From a virus: 45,749 bases of DNA. The DNA lies in the IMG/VR virus record IMGVR_UViG_3300034198_022797, positions 1 to 45,749 of that record; one strand, 5' to 3'. Both the position numbers and the translations under genes were made by a program. The notes under the pieces were generated by a model. It made no database searches and was not told the DNA's origin. It saw only the letters and a list, made by a program, of their open reading frames with translations. Shown one piece after another: positions 39,455 to 45,749 of the stretch (position 1 is the stretch's first letter; every line of letters begins with the position of its first letter).

Positions 39455-40162
39455 TTATCGACGCCATGCAAATCCTATACCATAATCAATGTCGTGTATT
39501 ACACAACTATTATCAATCACATGCCATTTGCGTTGGTCTAGGTTACGGGTAAACAGGTACGGTCCAGGATGAGATGCAGTATCGTGCCAGGCCACGATAC
39601 CATTTGGTGCAAGCCAACGTGTGTATTCCCACTCAAGTAAACATTGATTGATGCTGTGCCATCCGTCAATGAAAAGAAAGTCAATACTGTCTACACCAAG
39701 TGAGCTAACAAATGACCAAATTTTTTCCACATCAGACGATGTATGTTGTATGGTAAACACATTTTTAGCAGCATTGGTTAGATAGCTTTTGTCCATGATA
39801 TCCACACCAACATACACAGTGTCCGGTAATTTGTTATCTAAAAATGTTCTTGTACTGGTCATCTCTGTGGGTGACAAGTTACAATCTACACCAATTTCTA
39901 AAATGCATCGTGCATGATCTCTTACTCGGCCAAAATGCGTTTGCAAGTTATCAATGTTGCATTGACTCATGGTCTGTGGTTGTGCAGTAAGTGGATGTCT
40001 AACCACTATACCTCTAGTGCGGTTGGGACAGTTGGGTATACTACCATCATTTTCATCTAGATCATCACGATAATCATGAAATCGAATATCCTGTGCTAGA
40101 TCTTGTTGCCATTGATAAGTTGTCTGTGTCATGTTATTGCTTGAGATTGTAGTTGTATTCAT
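39455..40162 (-). CDS. Class I SAM-dependent methyltransferase-like (paralogue B)
   Basis: A 235-residue protein clearly paralogous to the product at 33423-34079. Both share QDIRFHD-x-RDDLD, TMSQCNID, CILEIGVDCN, TEMTSTRTFLDNK, IDFLFIDGWHSINQ, EWEYT, APNGIVAWHDT (SPNGIVGFHDT in A) and DYGIGFAWR at the end. The extra N-terminal ~10 residues before MTQTTYQ may not be translated. It is the first gene of the nine-gene operon and has a CATAAATA late box 45 nt upstream. Likely O- or N-methylates the compound made by the operon. Confidence 0.8.
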   Translation of the reverse strand: MNTTTISSNNMTQTTYQWQQDLAQDIRFHDYRDDLDENDGSIPNCPNRTRGIVVRHPLTAQPQTMSQCNIDNLQTHFGRVRDHARCILEIGVDCNLSPTEMTSTRTFLDNKLPDTVYVGVDIMDKSYLTNAAKNVFTIQHTSSDVEKIWSFVSSLGVDSIDFLFIDGWHSINQCLLEWEYTRWLAPNGIVAWHDTASHPGPYLFTRNLDQRKWHVIDNSCVIHDIDYGIGFAWRR

Positions 40163-40207
40163 ATGCTCACTAATATTAATAGTGTTATGCCAGTTAAGTA
40201 TATATTT

Positions 40208-40215
40208 TATTTATG
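40208..40215 (-). promoter_or_regulatory. Late promoter box (CATAAATA) for the nine-gene operon
   Basis: It lies 45 nt before the ATG at 40162. The genes from 40162 to 32656 overlap or nearly touch, with no other late box found in their short gaps, so this single promoter probably drives all nine. Confidence 0.5.
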
Positions 40216-40260
40216 TAGAGTTTTAATAAACGTGGTCCACAGTGGAGATCAAAATGCATT

Positions 40261-40268
40261 AATAAATA
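40261..40268 (+). promoter_or_regulatory. Late promoter box (AATAAATA), 4 nt from start codon
   Basis: AATAAATA is followed after CAGA by the ATG at 40273. It makes a divergent promoter pair with the minus-strand box at 40208-40215. Confidence 0.5.
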
Positions 40269-40272
40269 CAGA

Positions 40273-40911
40273 ATGAAAAGCATTGAATTAGAATCATACA
40301 CAGGTGCGCCACTAGAACGTGGGGGCACTGCCATGCGAACAACAACTCCTGCTCCGGCACTGGTGTGGTTGGTGAATTCTCACTATTGGCCCAATCCCAT
40401 ACAGGTATTGGACTACGGTGCTGGACATGGTAGAAACGCACATTACTTGAGATCTCTAGGACTGCAAGTGTATGCATATGATCCATTCAATGGCACACAT
40501 CATGATGGTTGGATCGGTGTTTCAAAAAAATTACCAAACATGGCATTTGATGTGGCCATTACGTGTTTTGTGTTGAATGTAGTACCCAGACCAGACGAAG
40601 AAAATATATTGGAAACTGTGCAAAGCTACAGCAGCAACAGTTTTCACATCACTAGAAATCTAGACATAATGGACATGGCCATGCATGCATTGCTAAAAAA
40701 AGATCGATTGGTGTCTAAATTTTGGCAAGAAAATTTTCTAGCTAGCCTGGGCATGCCAGCAGACACTGTGCCCACTCGCGAGTTGGTTATGGATTTTTGC
40801 AAATACGGATTCCAAACCACCAAGGGTTTTCAACGCATACCCATGCTGGAAGCAGACTATGGATACTCACTTATCAAACGCAGCAGCGGTTATAAAATTT
40901 ATCAAGCATAA
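40273..40911 (+). CDS. SAM-dependent methyltransferase
   Basis: A 212-residue class I methyltransferase. VLDYGAGHGRNAHYLRSLGLQVYAYDPFNG (about residues 41-70) is motif I with the SAM-binding GxGxG-like loop and motif II Asp. FDVAITCFVLNVV is motif IV-like. It resembles small Methyltransf_11/TehB-type enzymes. It is divergent from the nine-gene operon and may belong to the same chemistry, but it has its own late box almost touching the start codon. Substrate unknown. Confidence 0.75.
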   Translation: MKSIELESYTGAPLERGGTAMRTTTPAPALVWLVNSHYWPNPIQVLDYGAGHGRNAHYLRSLGLQVYAYDPFNGTHHDGWIGVSKKLPNMAFDVAITCFVLNVVPRPDEENILETVQSYSSNSFHITRNLDIMDMAMHALLKKDRLVSKFWQENFLASLGMPADTVPTRELVMDFCKYGFQTTKGFQRIPMLEADYGYSLIKRSSGYKIYQA

Positions 40912-41020
40912 TGCTGATAAAAATGTAAATCAAGCAGATATCTTGTATTTTACTCTTGTACTAATAAGTATGATAATTGATATATTAGCATATTAATGCT
41001 TGACAAACTACAAGCACGAT

Positions 41021-41028
41021 TATAAATA
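41021..41028 (+). promoter_or_regulatory. Consensus late promoter (TATAAATA), with TTGACA upstream
   Basis: A perfect late box 20 nt before the ATG at 41049, with AAGGA between. A perfect TTGACA lies at 41000-41005, 15 bp before TATAAA, so a host-type promoter may overlap it, although the spacing is short. Confidence 0.6.
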
Positions 41029-41048
41029 TAGTATAAGGAAACTTTACT

Positions 41049-42506
41049 ATGTTTTTTGAAAAAGATGAAATTCTAAAATTAGTTAAACAATATCCAAAAC
41101 ACTATAGTATTATTATACGTAAAAATCCGATATTATTTGCATGGGTTGAAGCTAATCACAAATTAGCGAATAACACTGATTCAATTGGTGCAAAAATTTA
41201 TAGTGCTGTGTATCAAGAATCTGATGTATGTTCGGTAGGAAATGTTAAAAAATACACTAGATGGTCTACAGGCTTTTCAAACTGCGGACCAGCCGCTATA
41301 TGCAAGTGCACACAACAGCAAATTTCAGAAAACGTACAAAAAACTAAATCTGCATATAGTCAAGAAGATCATGATCGAATCAATCAAAAACGTAAAGACA
41401 CTATGAAAAGTATATATGGCGTTGAAAGTACATTTCAACGTCCAGAAATGCAACCTTTCTTGACCAGGGCAAAGGTTGATATGGATGTGTACAACAAGAT
41501 AACTGACCGAGAATGGCTAAATGAAGAGTACATTAATAAGAAGCGCACTTCAGTTGACATTGCAGATGAACTTGGTATTGATTACAGCACAGTAATATTT
41601 CACTGTAATAAGTCGGATATTGAAACCAGAAGTGGCAGTAATTATTCACTAGTGGAAAGAAAGGTCTCCGTATTTTTAGATGAGTTAGGTGTAGAACACA
41701 AAACGAATGTAACGCGGATGTTATCTGGCAAACTTGAGTTAGATATCTATGTACCAACTCATAATTTTGCAATAGAAATTAATGGTCTATATCATCATTC
41801 AACTAAACGGGTAGATGCCAAACAGGCTGTCAATAAACATATTAGCAAAACACTGCTGGCCAATGAAAAAAATATTGAGTTGTTTCATGTAACCGATTGG
41901 GAATGGGATAACAAACAAGATATCATAAAAAGCATGATTAAAACTAAGCTTGGATTTAATCAGAAAATTCATGCTAGAAAATGTACTATCAAACAAGTTA
42001 GTACTGCACAGTCTAGAGAATTTTTAGATCAATACCATTTGCAAGGTTATATTCCCAGCAAATTTTATCTAGGACTTTACTACAATAATGATTTAATCAT
42101 GATGATGACTGCTGGTAAACCAAGATTTAATAAAACCAAATATGATTTAGAAATATACCGTATGTGCTCAAAAAGCGGGATAACAGTTGTAGGTGGTGCA
42201 TCAAAACTACTTGCATATTTACGTGATCAGTACAATGTATCAAGTATTATCACATACTGCGACAGAAGTAAAAGTGTTGGCAATGGATATATGCAAATGG
42301 GTTTTAAAAAGATTGGCGCCACAGAACCAGGATATTTTTGGACAAATGGAAATCTTGTTGTATCAAGATATCAAACTCAAAAGTCTAGACTACAATCTTG
42401 GCTAAAATCCTATGATGCATCAAAGTCTCAAACAGAAAACATGATCGCTGCTGGTTATGGTAAATTTTGGGATTGCGGTAACTATATTTTTGTATATAAT
42501 ACATAA
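41049..42506 (+). CDS. Homing endonuclease with Vsr-like nuclease domain
   Basis: A 485-residue protein. The first ~130 residues are helical and basic. Residues about 155-190 resemble a helix-turn-helix (EYINKKRTSVDIADELGIDYSTVIFHCNKSDI). The nuclease core is LELDIYVPTHNFAIEINGLYHHS (EDxHD/Vsr-like, Asp and His positions) followed by LFHVTDWEWDNK. The C-terminal part (KIHARKCTIKQVSTAQSREFLDQYHLQGY..., then YGKFWDCGNYIF) matches the C-terminal domain of the gene at 22921. It has its own late promoter, lies against the gp23 terminator, and is AT-rich. Presumed mobile. Confidence 0.82.
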   Translation: MFFEKDEILKLVKQYPKHYSIIIRKNPILFAWVEANHKLANNTDSIGAKIYSAVYQESDVCSVGNVKKYTRWSTGFSNCGPAAICKCTQQQISENVQKTKSAYSQEDHDRINQKRKDTMKSIYGVESTFQRPEMQPFLTRAKVDMDVYNKITDREWLNEEYINKKRTSVDIADELGIDYSTVIFHCNKSDIETRSGSNYSLVERKVSVFLDELGVEHKTNVTRMLSGKLELDIYVPTHNFAIEINGLYHHSTKRVDAKQAVNKHISKTLLANEKNIELFHVTDWEWDNKQDIIKSMIKTKLGFNQKIHARKCTIKQVSTAQSREFLDQYHLQGYIPSKFYLGLYYNNDLIMMMTAGKPRFNKTKYDLEIYRMCSKSGITVVGGASKLLAYLRDQYNVSSIITYCDRSKSVGNGYMQMGFKKIGATEPGYFWTNGNLVVSRYQTQKSRLQSWLKSYDASKSQTENMIAAGYGKFWDCGNYIFVYNT

Positions 42507-42511
42507 AAGAA

Positions 42512-42541
42512 TTAGCACCCAGTGTTGCCACTGGGTGCTAA
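42512..42541. terminator. Intrinsic terminator between endonuclease gene and gp23
   Basis: A 13-bp stem (TTAGCACCCAGTG / CACTGGGTGCTAA) with a 4-nt loop, followed on the minus strand by TTCTTTTATG. It lies 27 bp past the gp23 stop and 6 bp past the endonuclease stop, so probably acts for both. Confidence 0.8.
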
Positions 42542-42567
42542 AGTTAAGTAGTTATTTTTATTAAATT

Positions 42568-43767
42568 TTACAGGAACTTCAAATGTGCTGTATTGATAGC
42601 GATACCAGCCACGTAGTCTGCTGCGTTACCAAGTGAACTTGAGCTGTTGCTGAGTTCCAAATAACCATATCGTGTCATAAAGGACACAACTGGTTCAAAT
42701 GTATTTGGATCAATGATAACGCCTGAGCTTGTCAGCGGAACGTATGGGGAGAAGTAAGCTGCTGCGTCAATTTCGCCAGGCCCCTTGTAACCAACGAGTA
42801 CTGCTGTATCGTCAGCTGCATACTGGTCCACATACACGCGCATGCTGTTGTTCAAAGTACCAACAAAACGGGTGTTGGTTGGTGCTTCAAATGTACCTTC
42901 AGTGGTACGAGCAAATGCTGATGTTGTAGCTGACTGTAACACTGTGAGTGCGGTTGGTGAAACCACAACCCAGTTACCTGCACCACGACGTGTGCGGGCA
43001 GCAATCAAGTTAGCAGCACGATTTACTAGTGTAGCAAGAGCAGCATGCTCGTCACCAACGAATGTTGCAGTACCGCTAACGGCTGCTTGGTCGTAGGTTA
43101 GAGTCACGCCTGCAAGTGTACGCAAGCTAACCAAGATTTCCTGGTCAATTTCTGCAGTGATTTCTTGAGCCAGTGCAGCCATGATCTCTGCTTCAATGTC
43201 AATGCCCTGCTGAGCTTGTGCATCTTGAGCAGCTTCAAAGGTCCAACGAGCTGAAAGCTTACGGGTCTTGGCTTCAACTGTTTCCTTCAAGATCTGGATG
43301 TTCAGGCGCTTGCCTGCAGTGCCTTCTAGTGAAGTCACGTTAGCACCCTTGGGTGCAGTGCTGTTGCCATTGCCGCTGTAGAAACGTGCAATGTCAAATG
43401 GGCTTAGTGCTTCAGCACCAGCCACTGTGCTTGAGGGCGAGCCAAAAGCGTCAGCGTAACGAACACGCAGTGTGTGGATCTGTCCAACTGGGCCAGTCAT
43501 GGGCTGAACGCCAATGATTTCGTTAGCAATAACAGTTGGCATCACACGACGGATTACTGGTAGAATGACCTTGTTGAGAGTAGCAATGTTACCAGCACCA
43601 GTGGCACCAGTTGTTGCACTTTCCAACAACATCATTGGATTGTTCATCATTTCTTTTCTTGTATTTTCTAGAACAGACTCCATTACCTTTTTGCGATTGC
43701 CGGTAAGACCTTCGCAAAGAGCGGTCTTGGTAGCTGCCCAATGTGTTTCAAAGAGGTTCACTTTCAT
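42568..43767 (-). CDS. 23: Major capsid protein gp23
   Basis: A 399-residue T4-like major head protein. ILPVIRRVMPTVIANEIIGVQPMTGPVGQIHTLRVRY is the conserved N-terminal arm/core region. ARWTFEAAQDAQAQQGIDIEAEIMAALAQEITAEIDQEIL and the GNWVVVSPTALTVLQS region follow. A prohead-protease site LLE|S (residues 47-50) would remove the first 49 residues, as gp21 does in T4. T4 gp23 is 521 aa, so this is a short form lacking much of the insertion domain. GGAG lies 8 nt before the ATG. It is 3 nt after the gp22 gene. Confidence 0.95.
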   Translation of the reverse strand: MKVNLFETHWAATKTALCEGLTGNRKKVMESVLENTRKEMMNNPMMLLESATTGATGAGNIATLNKVILPVIRRVMPTVIANEIIGVQPMTGPVGQIHTLRVRYADAFGSPSSTVAGAEALSPFDIARFYSGNGNSTAPKGANVTSLEGTAGKRLNIQILKETVEAKTRKLSARWTFEAAQDAQAQQGIDIEAEIMAALAQEITAEIDQEILVSLRTLAGVTLTYDQAAVSGTATFVGDEHAALATLVNRAANLIAARTRRGAGNWVVVSPTALTVLQSATTSAFARTTEGTFEAPTNTRFVGTLNNSMRVYVDQYAADDTAVLVGYKGPGEIDAAAYFSPYVPLTSSGVIIDPNTFEPVVSFMTRYGYLELSNSSSSLGNAADYVAGIAINTAHLKFL

Positions 43768-43770
43768 GAT

Positions 43771-45006
43771 TTATTTCTCCATAACTTCTTTGTTGGTTAT
43801 ACCTGCTAGATAAAGAATCTGTCCAATCTCACTGTTTTGCGCAGTTTCTGTTGGTTGTACTGTCTCTGCAAGTGTTGCTCTGTTACCAGTAATGGCAACA
43901 TTGCGTTGGGCGTTTTCCACAAGCTCCCGCTGCTTGCTTGCGACGCTGGGCGCATTGCCGTTGTTAAGAACAGTTGGCAAATATCTATTAAATGCTTCTT
44001 TAAGATTGTTATTTTTAACATCTTCAAGCATTTCTAACATAATTGCTCGCTTTTCGCGGCTTAACGGACCAGTTAACTCAGTGAGTGTTTCCAGTCTCTT
44101 TGCTCGGTCGTTAGCTTCTTGAATTAGCTTCTTAGCTGATTCGGCCAAGCGTGTTTTTTCTTGCACATGGGATTGTGCAGTTTTAAGTTGTTTGCGATTT
44201 TCTTCAAGTTGTAGCTTGAGCTTTTTGAGTTCGCTACCTTCACTGAGATAGCTGCTCATGTACTCAGCAACAAATGATTCAAAAATGCGACGTCCAAAAT
44301 TATTTTCGCGTGCACTCTTGATATCGTCGCGCCATTGTACTAATTCGTTCTTGATAACTTCGTTGAGGGTTTTATCCAACAATGCAACTGAACGATTAAT
44401 CAATTTCTGTTGACTTTCTTGTATTTTCTTTTTGCCTAGTTTGGCCAATTGCACACGCTGTTCAACGAGTGCTTTCTTATCAACTTGGAATTCAGTGATC
44501 TCTTCGCTCAGTTGCTTGAGTACAAAGCTTTCCAACTTGTTGATTCTTTCTGCCAACTTGGCATTGTTTGATTCCTTGAGCTGTTGCACTTCACGAGCCA
44601 AACGCTTGCGCTCGGTTAGAGCTGCTCTACGGTCCTTTTGAAATTCTACAATTTCTTTACGCAGTTGAGCAGTTGCAAAATCCATGAACTTTTTATTATT
44701 TTCATGTATTTGCTGCTTCATTTCAGTTTTGATCTTGACAGTTTCTTCAGCTAGTTTTGCACGTTGCTTGCTTACTGCGGTACGATCAATTTGGAATTCA
44801 TTGAGTTCTTTTTTGATGCTGTCTTGCATCAAACGATCCATTGCTTCAACCAGTACTGCTTTGTCATGGGCATAACGAGCAGCATATGTTTCTTGAAGCT
44901 GGGCTTCTGCTAATTTAATCTTGTTGTCAAAAGCTTCTTGAAGTGCTGTCTTGACTTCGGGGCCAAGTACTTCACTTTCCAGCAGCTCTTTAAGTTGATC
45001 TGTCAT
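43771..45006 (-). CDS. 22: Prohead core scaffold protein gp22
   Basis: A 411-residue, highly charged coiled-coil protein between gp21 and gp23, the position of the T4 scaffold gene. T4 gp22 is 269 aa. Four related coiled-coil segments are visible: a block with K-E-L-N-E-F-Q-x-D-R-x-A-x-x-x-Q-R-x-x-L-A (about 64-85), one with K-E-I-V-E-F-Q-K-D-R-R-A-A-L-x-E-R (about 117-140), one with E-I-T-E-F-Q-V-D-K-K-A-L-V-E-Q-R (about 170-190), and a weaker NELVQWRDDIKSAR (about 225). The scaffold shapes the prohead and is later degraded. GAGGAG precedes the ATG. Confidence 0.88.
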   Translation of the reverse strand: MTDQLKELLESEVLGPEVKTALQEAFDNKIKLAEAQLQETYAARYAHDKAVLVEAMDRLMQDSIKKELNEFQIDRTAVSKQRAKLAEETVKIKTEMKQQIHENNKKFMDFATAQLRKEIVEFQKDRRAALTERKRLAREVQQLKESNNAKLAERINKLESFVLKQLSEEITEFQVDKKALVEQRVQLAKLGKKKIQESQQKLINRSVALLDKTLNEVIKNELVQWRDDIKSARENNFGRRIFESFVAEYMSSYLSEGSELKKLKLQLEENRKQLKTAQSHVQEKTRLAESAKKLIQEANDRAKRLETLTELTGPLSREKRAIMLEMLEDVKNNNLKEAFNRYLPTVLNNGNAPSVASKQRELVENAQRNVAITGNRATLAETVQPTETAQNSEIGQILYLAGITNKEVMEK

Positions 45007-45022
45007 TGGACGTTACTCCTCA

Positions 45023-45661
45023 TTAAAGTTTCAAATTGTCGATCCAGTTGAGCAGTATGGTTTTGAGCCCATGTTGTGCATGGGGATCATGTCTCACTGT
45101 TTCAGCTAAATCTATAATTTTATGACCATATCTGCGTCCCATGATAGCTTCATAAACTGGTACTGGGTATGCATTAGGAGCAGATGGTTTGGCTACGATA
45201 TCCACGGTCAGCATGTCAAACTCGCTAACATAACCGCTGTCGTCAACATTACCAGAACCTCGTGAACTTACGCCCAGTTTGATTCCAGATTCCAACAATG
45301 TCTTGACAATGGTACCGCATGGTGTTGGTAAAATTTCCAATTTACCATAACCGTTATTACCGTCCATCCACATTTTGGTGATTTTATGACTCACACGATC
45401 CAGGTGTATTTGCAGTTCCTGTGGGTGATCGCATTCACCAAGCACTCCATTGTCCTTGCTAATTGATTCATTGAGTGCATCAACAGCTTTTCTAATTTCA
45501 GTCACAGGATAAACACGGCCGTTGTGATTTCGACGACCGCCTTCTACAAATATACCTTGCATGTACATTTTTTTCTGACCGCTGGCATCATCCTGCTCAG
45601 TTAAGACTTGAGCATTTGCTGCATCGTAGGTTAAATGTTCGACCAATATGTTGTTTTTCAT
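45023..45661 (-). CDS. 21: Prohead maturation protease gp21
   Basis: A serine protease of about 212 residues that cleaves capsid and scaffold proteins during head maturation. Family landmarks: RRNHNGRVYP, LGECDHPQE (catalytic His), RVSHKITKMW, LPTPCGTIVKTLLESGIKLGVSSRGSG (nucleophile Ser in VSSRG), and VDIVAKPSAPNAYP. A longer reading from TTG at 45682 is excluded because a consensus late promoter at 45686-45693 would start the mRNA at about 45680. The ATG at 45661 lies just downstream. gp20 (portal) is expected beyond the right end of the window. Confidence 0.93.
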   Translation of the reverse strand: MKNNILVEHLTYDAANAQVLTEQDDASGQKKMYMQGIFVEGGRRNHNGRVYPVTEIRKAVDALNESISKDNGVLGECDHPQELQIHLDRVSHKITKMWMDGNNGYGKLEILPTPCGTIVKTLLESGIKLGVSSRGSGNVDDSGYVSEFDMLTVDIVAKPSAPNAYPVPVYEAIMGRRYGHKIIDLAETVRHDPHAQHGLKTILLNWIDNLKL

Positions 45662-45685
45662 GGCATGTATTTGGCTATCCAATGA

Positions 45686-45693
45686 TATTTATA
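45686..45693 (-). promoter_or_regulatory. Consensus late promoter (TATAAATA) for gp21-gp22-gp23
   Basis: A perfect late box 24 nt before the gp21 ATG. It would drive the head operon, which ends at the terminator at 42512-42541. Confidence 0.7.
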
Positions 45694-45700
45694 TGTAATT

Positions 45701-45732
45701 TTAAAAACCGGTATAAAACGGTGGTTTTTTAA
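45701..45732 (-). terminator. Probable terminator of a gene beyond the window
   Basis: TTAAAAACC and GGTTTTTTAA arms enclose a short GC-rich interior, with T-rich sequence on both sides. It lies upstream of the gp21 promoter on the minus strand and so would end the preceding gene, probably the portal. Confidence 0.45.
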
Positions 45733-45749
45733 TGAAAAAGCACTGCAAG

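Noticed and set aside
45662-45682. A TTG start for gp21 giving a seven-residue longer protein
   Set aside because: The perfect late box at 45686-45693 would start the mRNA inside or after that codon. The ATG at 45661 fits better.
1-45749. tRNA genes, CRISPR arrays, insertion sequences, integrase and attachment sites
   Set aside because: None seen. The intergenic gaps are all below about 140 bp and contain no cloverleaf, regular spaced repeats or transposase-like frames.

Overview
This window is part of the genome of a T4-like contractile-tailed phage (myovirus). Homologues of T4 genes 4, 13, 14, 15, 16, 17, 18, 19, 21, 22, 23, 32, uvsX, uvsY and uvsW, a gene 1-type nucleotide kinase and a possible gene 62 can be recognised by motif. 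T4-type late-promoter boxes (NATAAATA or the NCTAAATA variant) precede many genes. The base composition is AT-rich, there are no photosynthesis genes, and the host cannot be named from the sequence. I see no tRNA, CRISPR array or integrase.

Layout. From 0 to 20.9 kb almost everything is on the minus strand. Read in transcription order, this stretch runs: neck genes gp14 and gp15 with a GH19 lysozyme between them, a glycosyltransferase, tail tube gp19, a second tube-like protein, gp4, gp16, a protein with a DnaJ-type zinc domain, large terminase gp17, ssDNA-binding gp32, uvsX, uvsY and uvsW, then a possible clamp-loader subunit. A plus-strand fibre-like gene sits at 1.3-2.4 kb. From 20.9 to 24.5 kb there is a plus-strand block: a conserved unknown, gp13 and a homing endonuclease. 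A very large tail sheath gene follows at 24.6-28.7 kb, then accessory genes at 28.8-32.6 kb (dNMP kinase, zinc metalloprotease, Pth2-type peptidyl-tRNA hydrolase, nucleotidyltransferase-like protein). The interval 32.7-40.2 kb is a tight nine-gene minus-strand operon of metabolic and surface-chemistry genes. A plus-strand methyltransferase and another homing endonuclease follow, and the window ends in the head module gp23-gp22-gp21.

Two parts stand out. (1) The nine-gene operon carries a RuBisCO-like protein. It retains the carbamate lysine and the metal-binding Asp/Glu but has lost other residues needed for carboxylation. It lies among a kinase, a fused nucleotidyltransferase-HAD phosphatase, glycosyltransferase-like proteins, an FkbM methyltransferase and two paralogous methyltransferases. 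Together they look like a late pathway that makes or modifies a phosphorylated sugar-like compound or a glycan. (2) The uvsW helicase gene is fractured. Its halves carry the two parts of a split intein placed exactly inside the DECH (motif II) box, and a free-standing homing endonuclease gene lies between them. Other notable features are a tail sheath about twice the usual length with modules shared with another structural gene, three endonuclease genes in total, and several late promoters so close to the start codon that the mRNA would be essentially leaderless.
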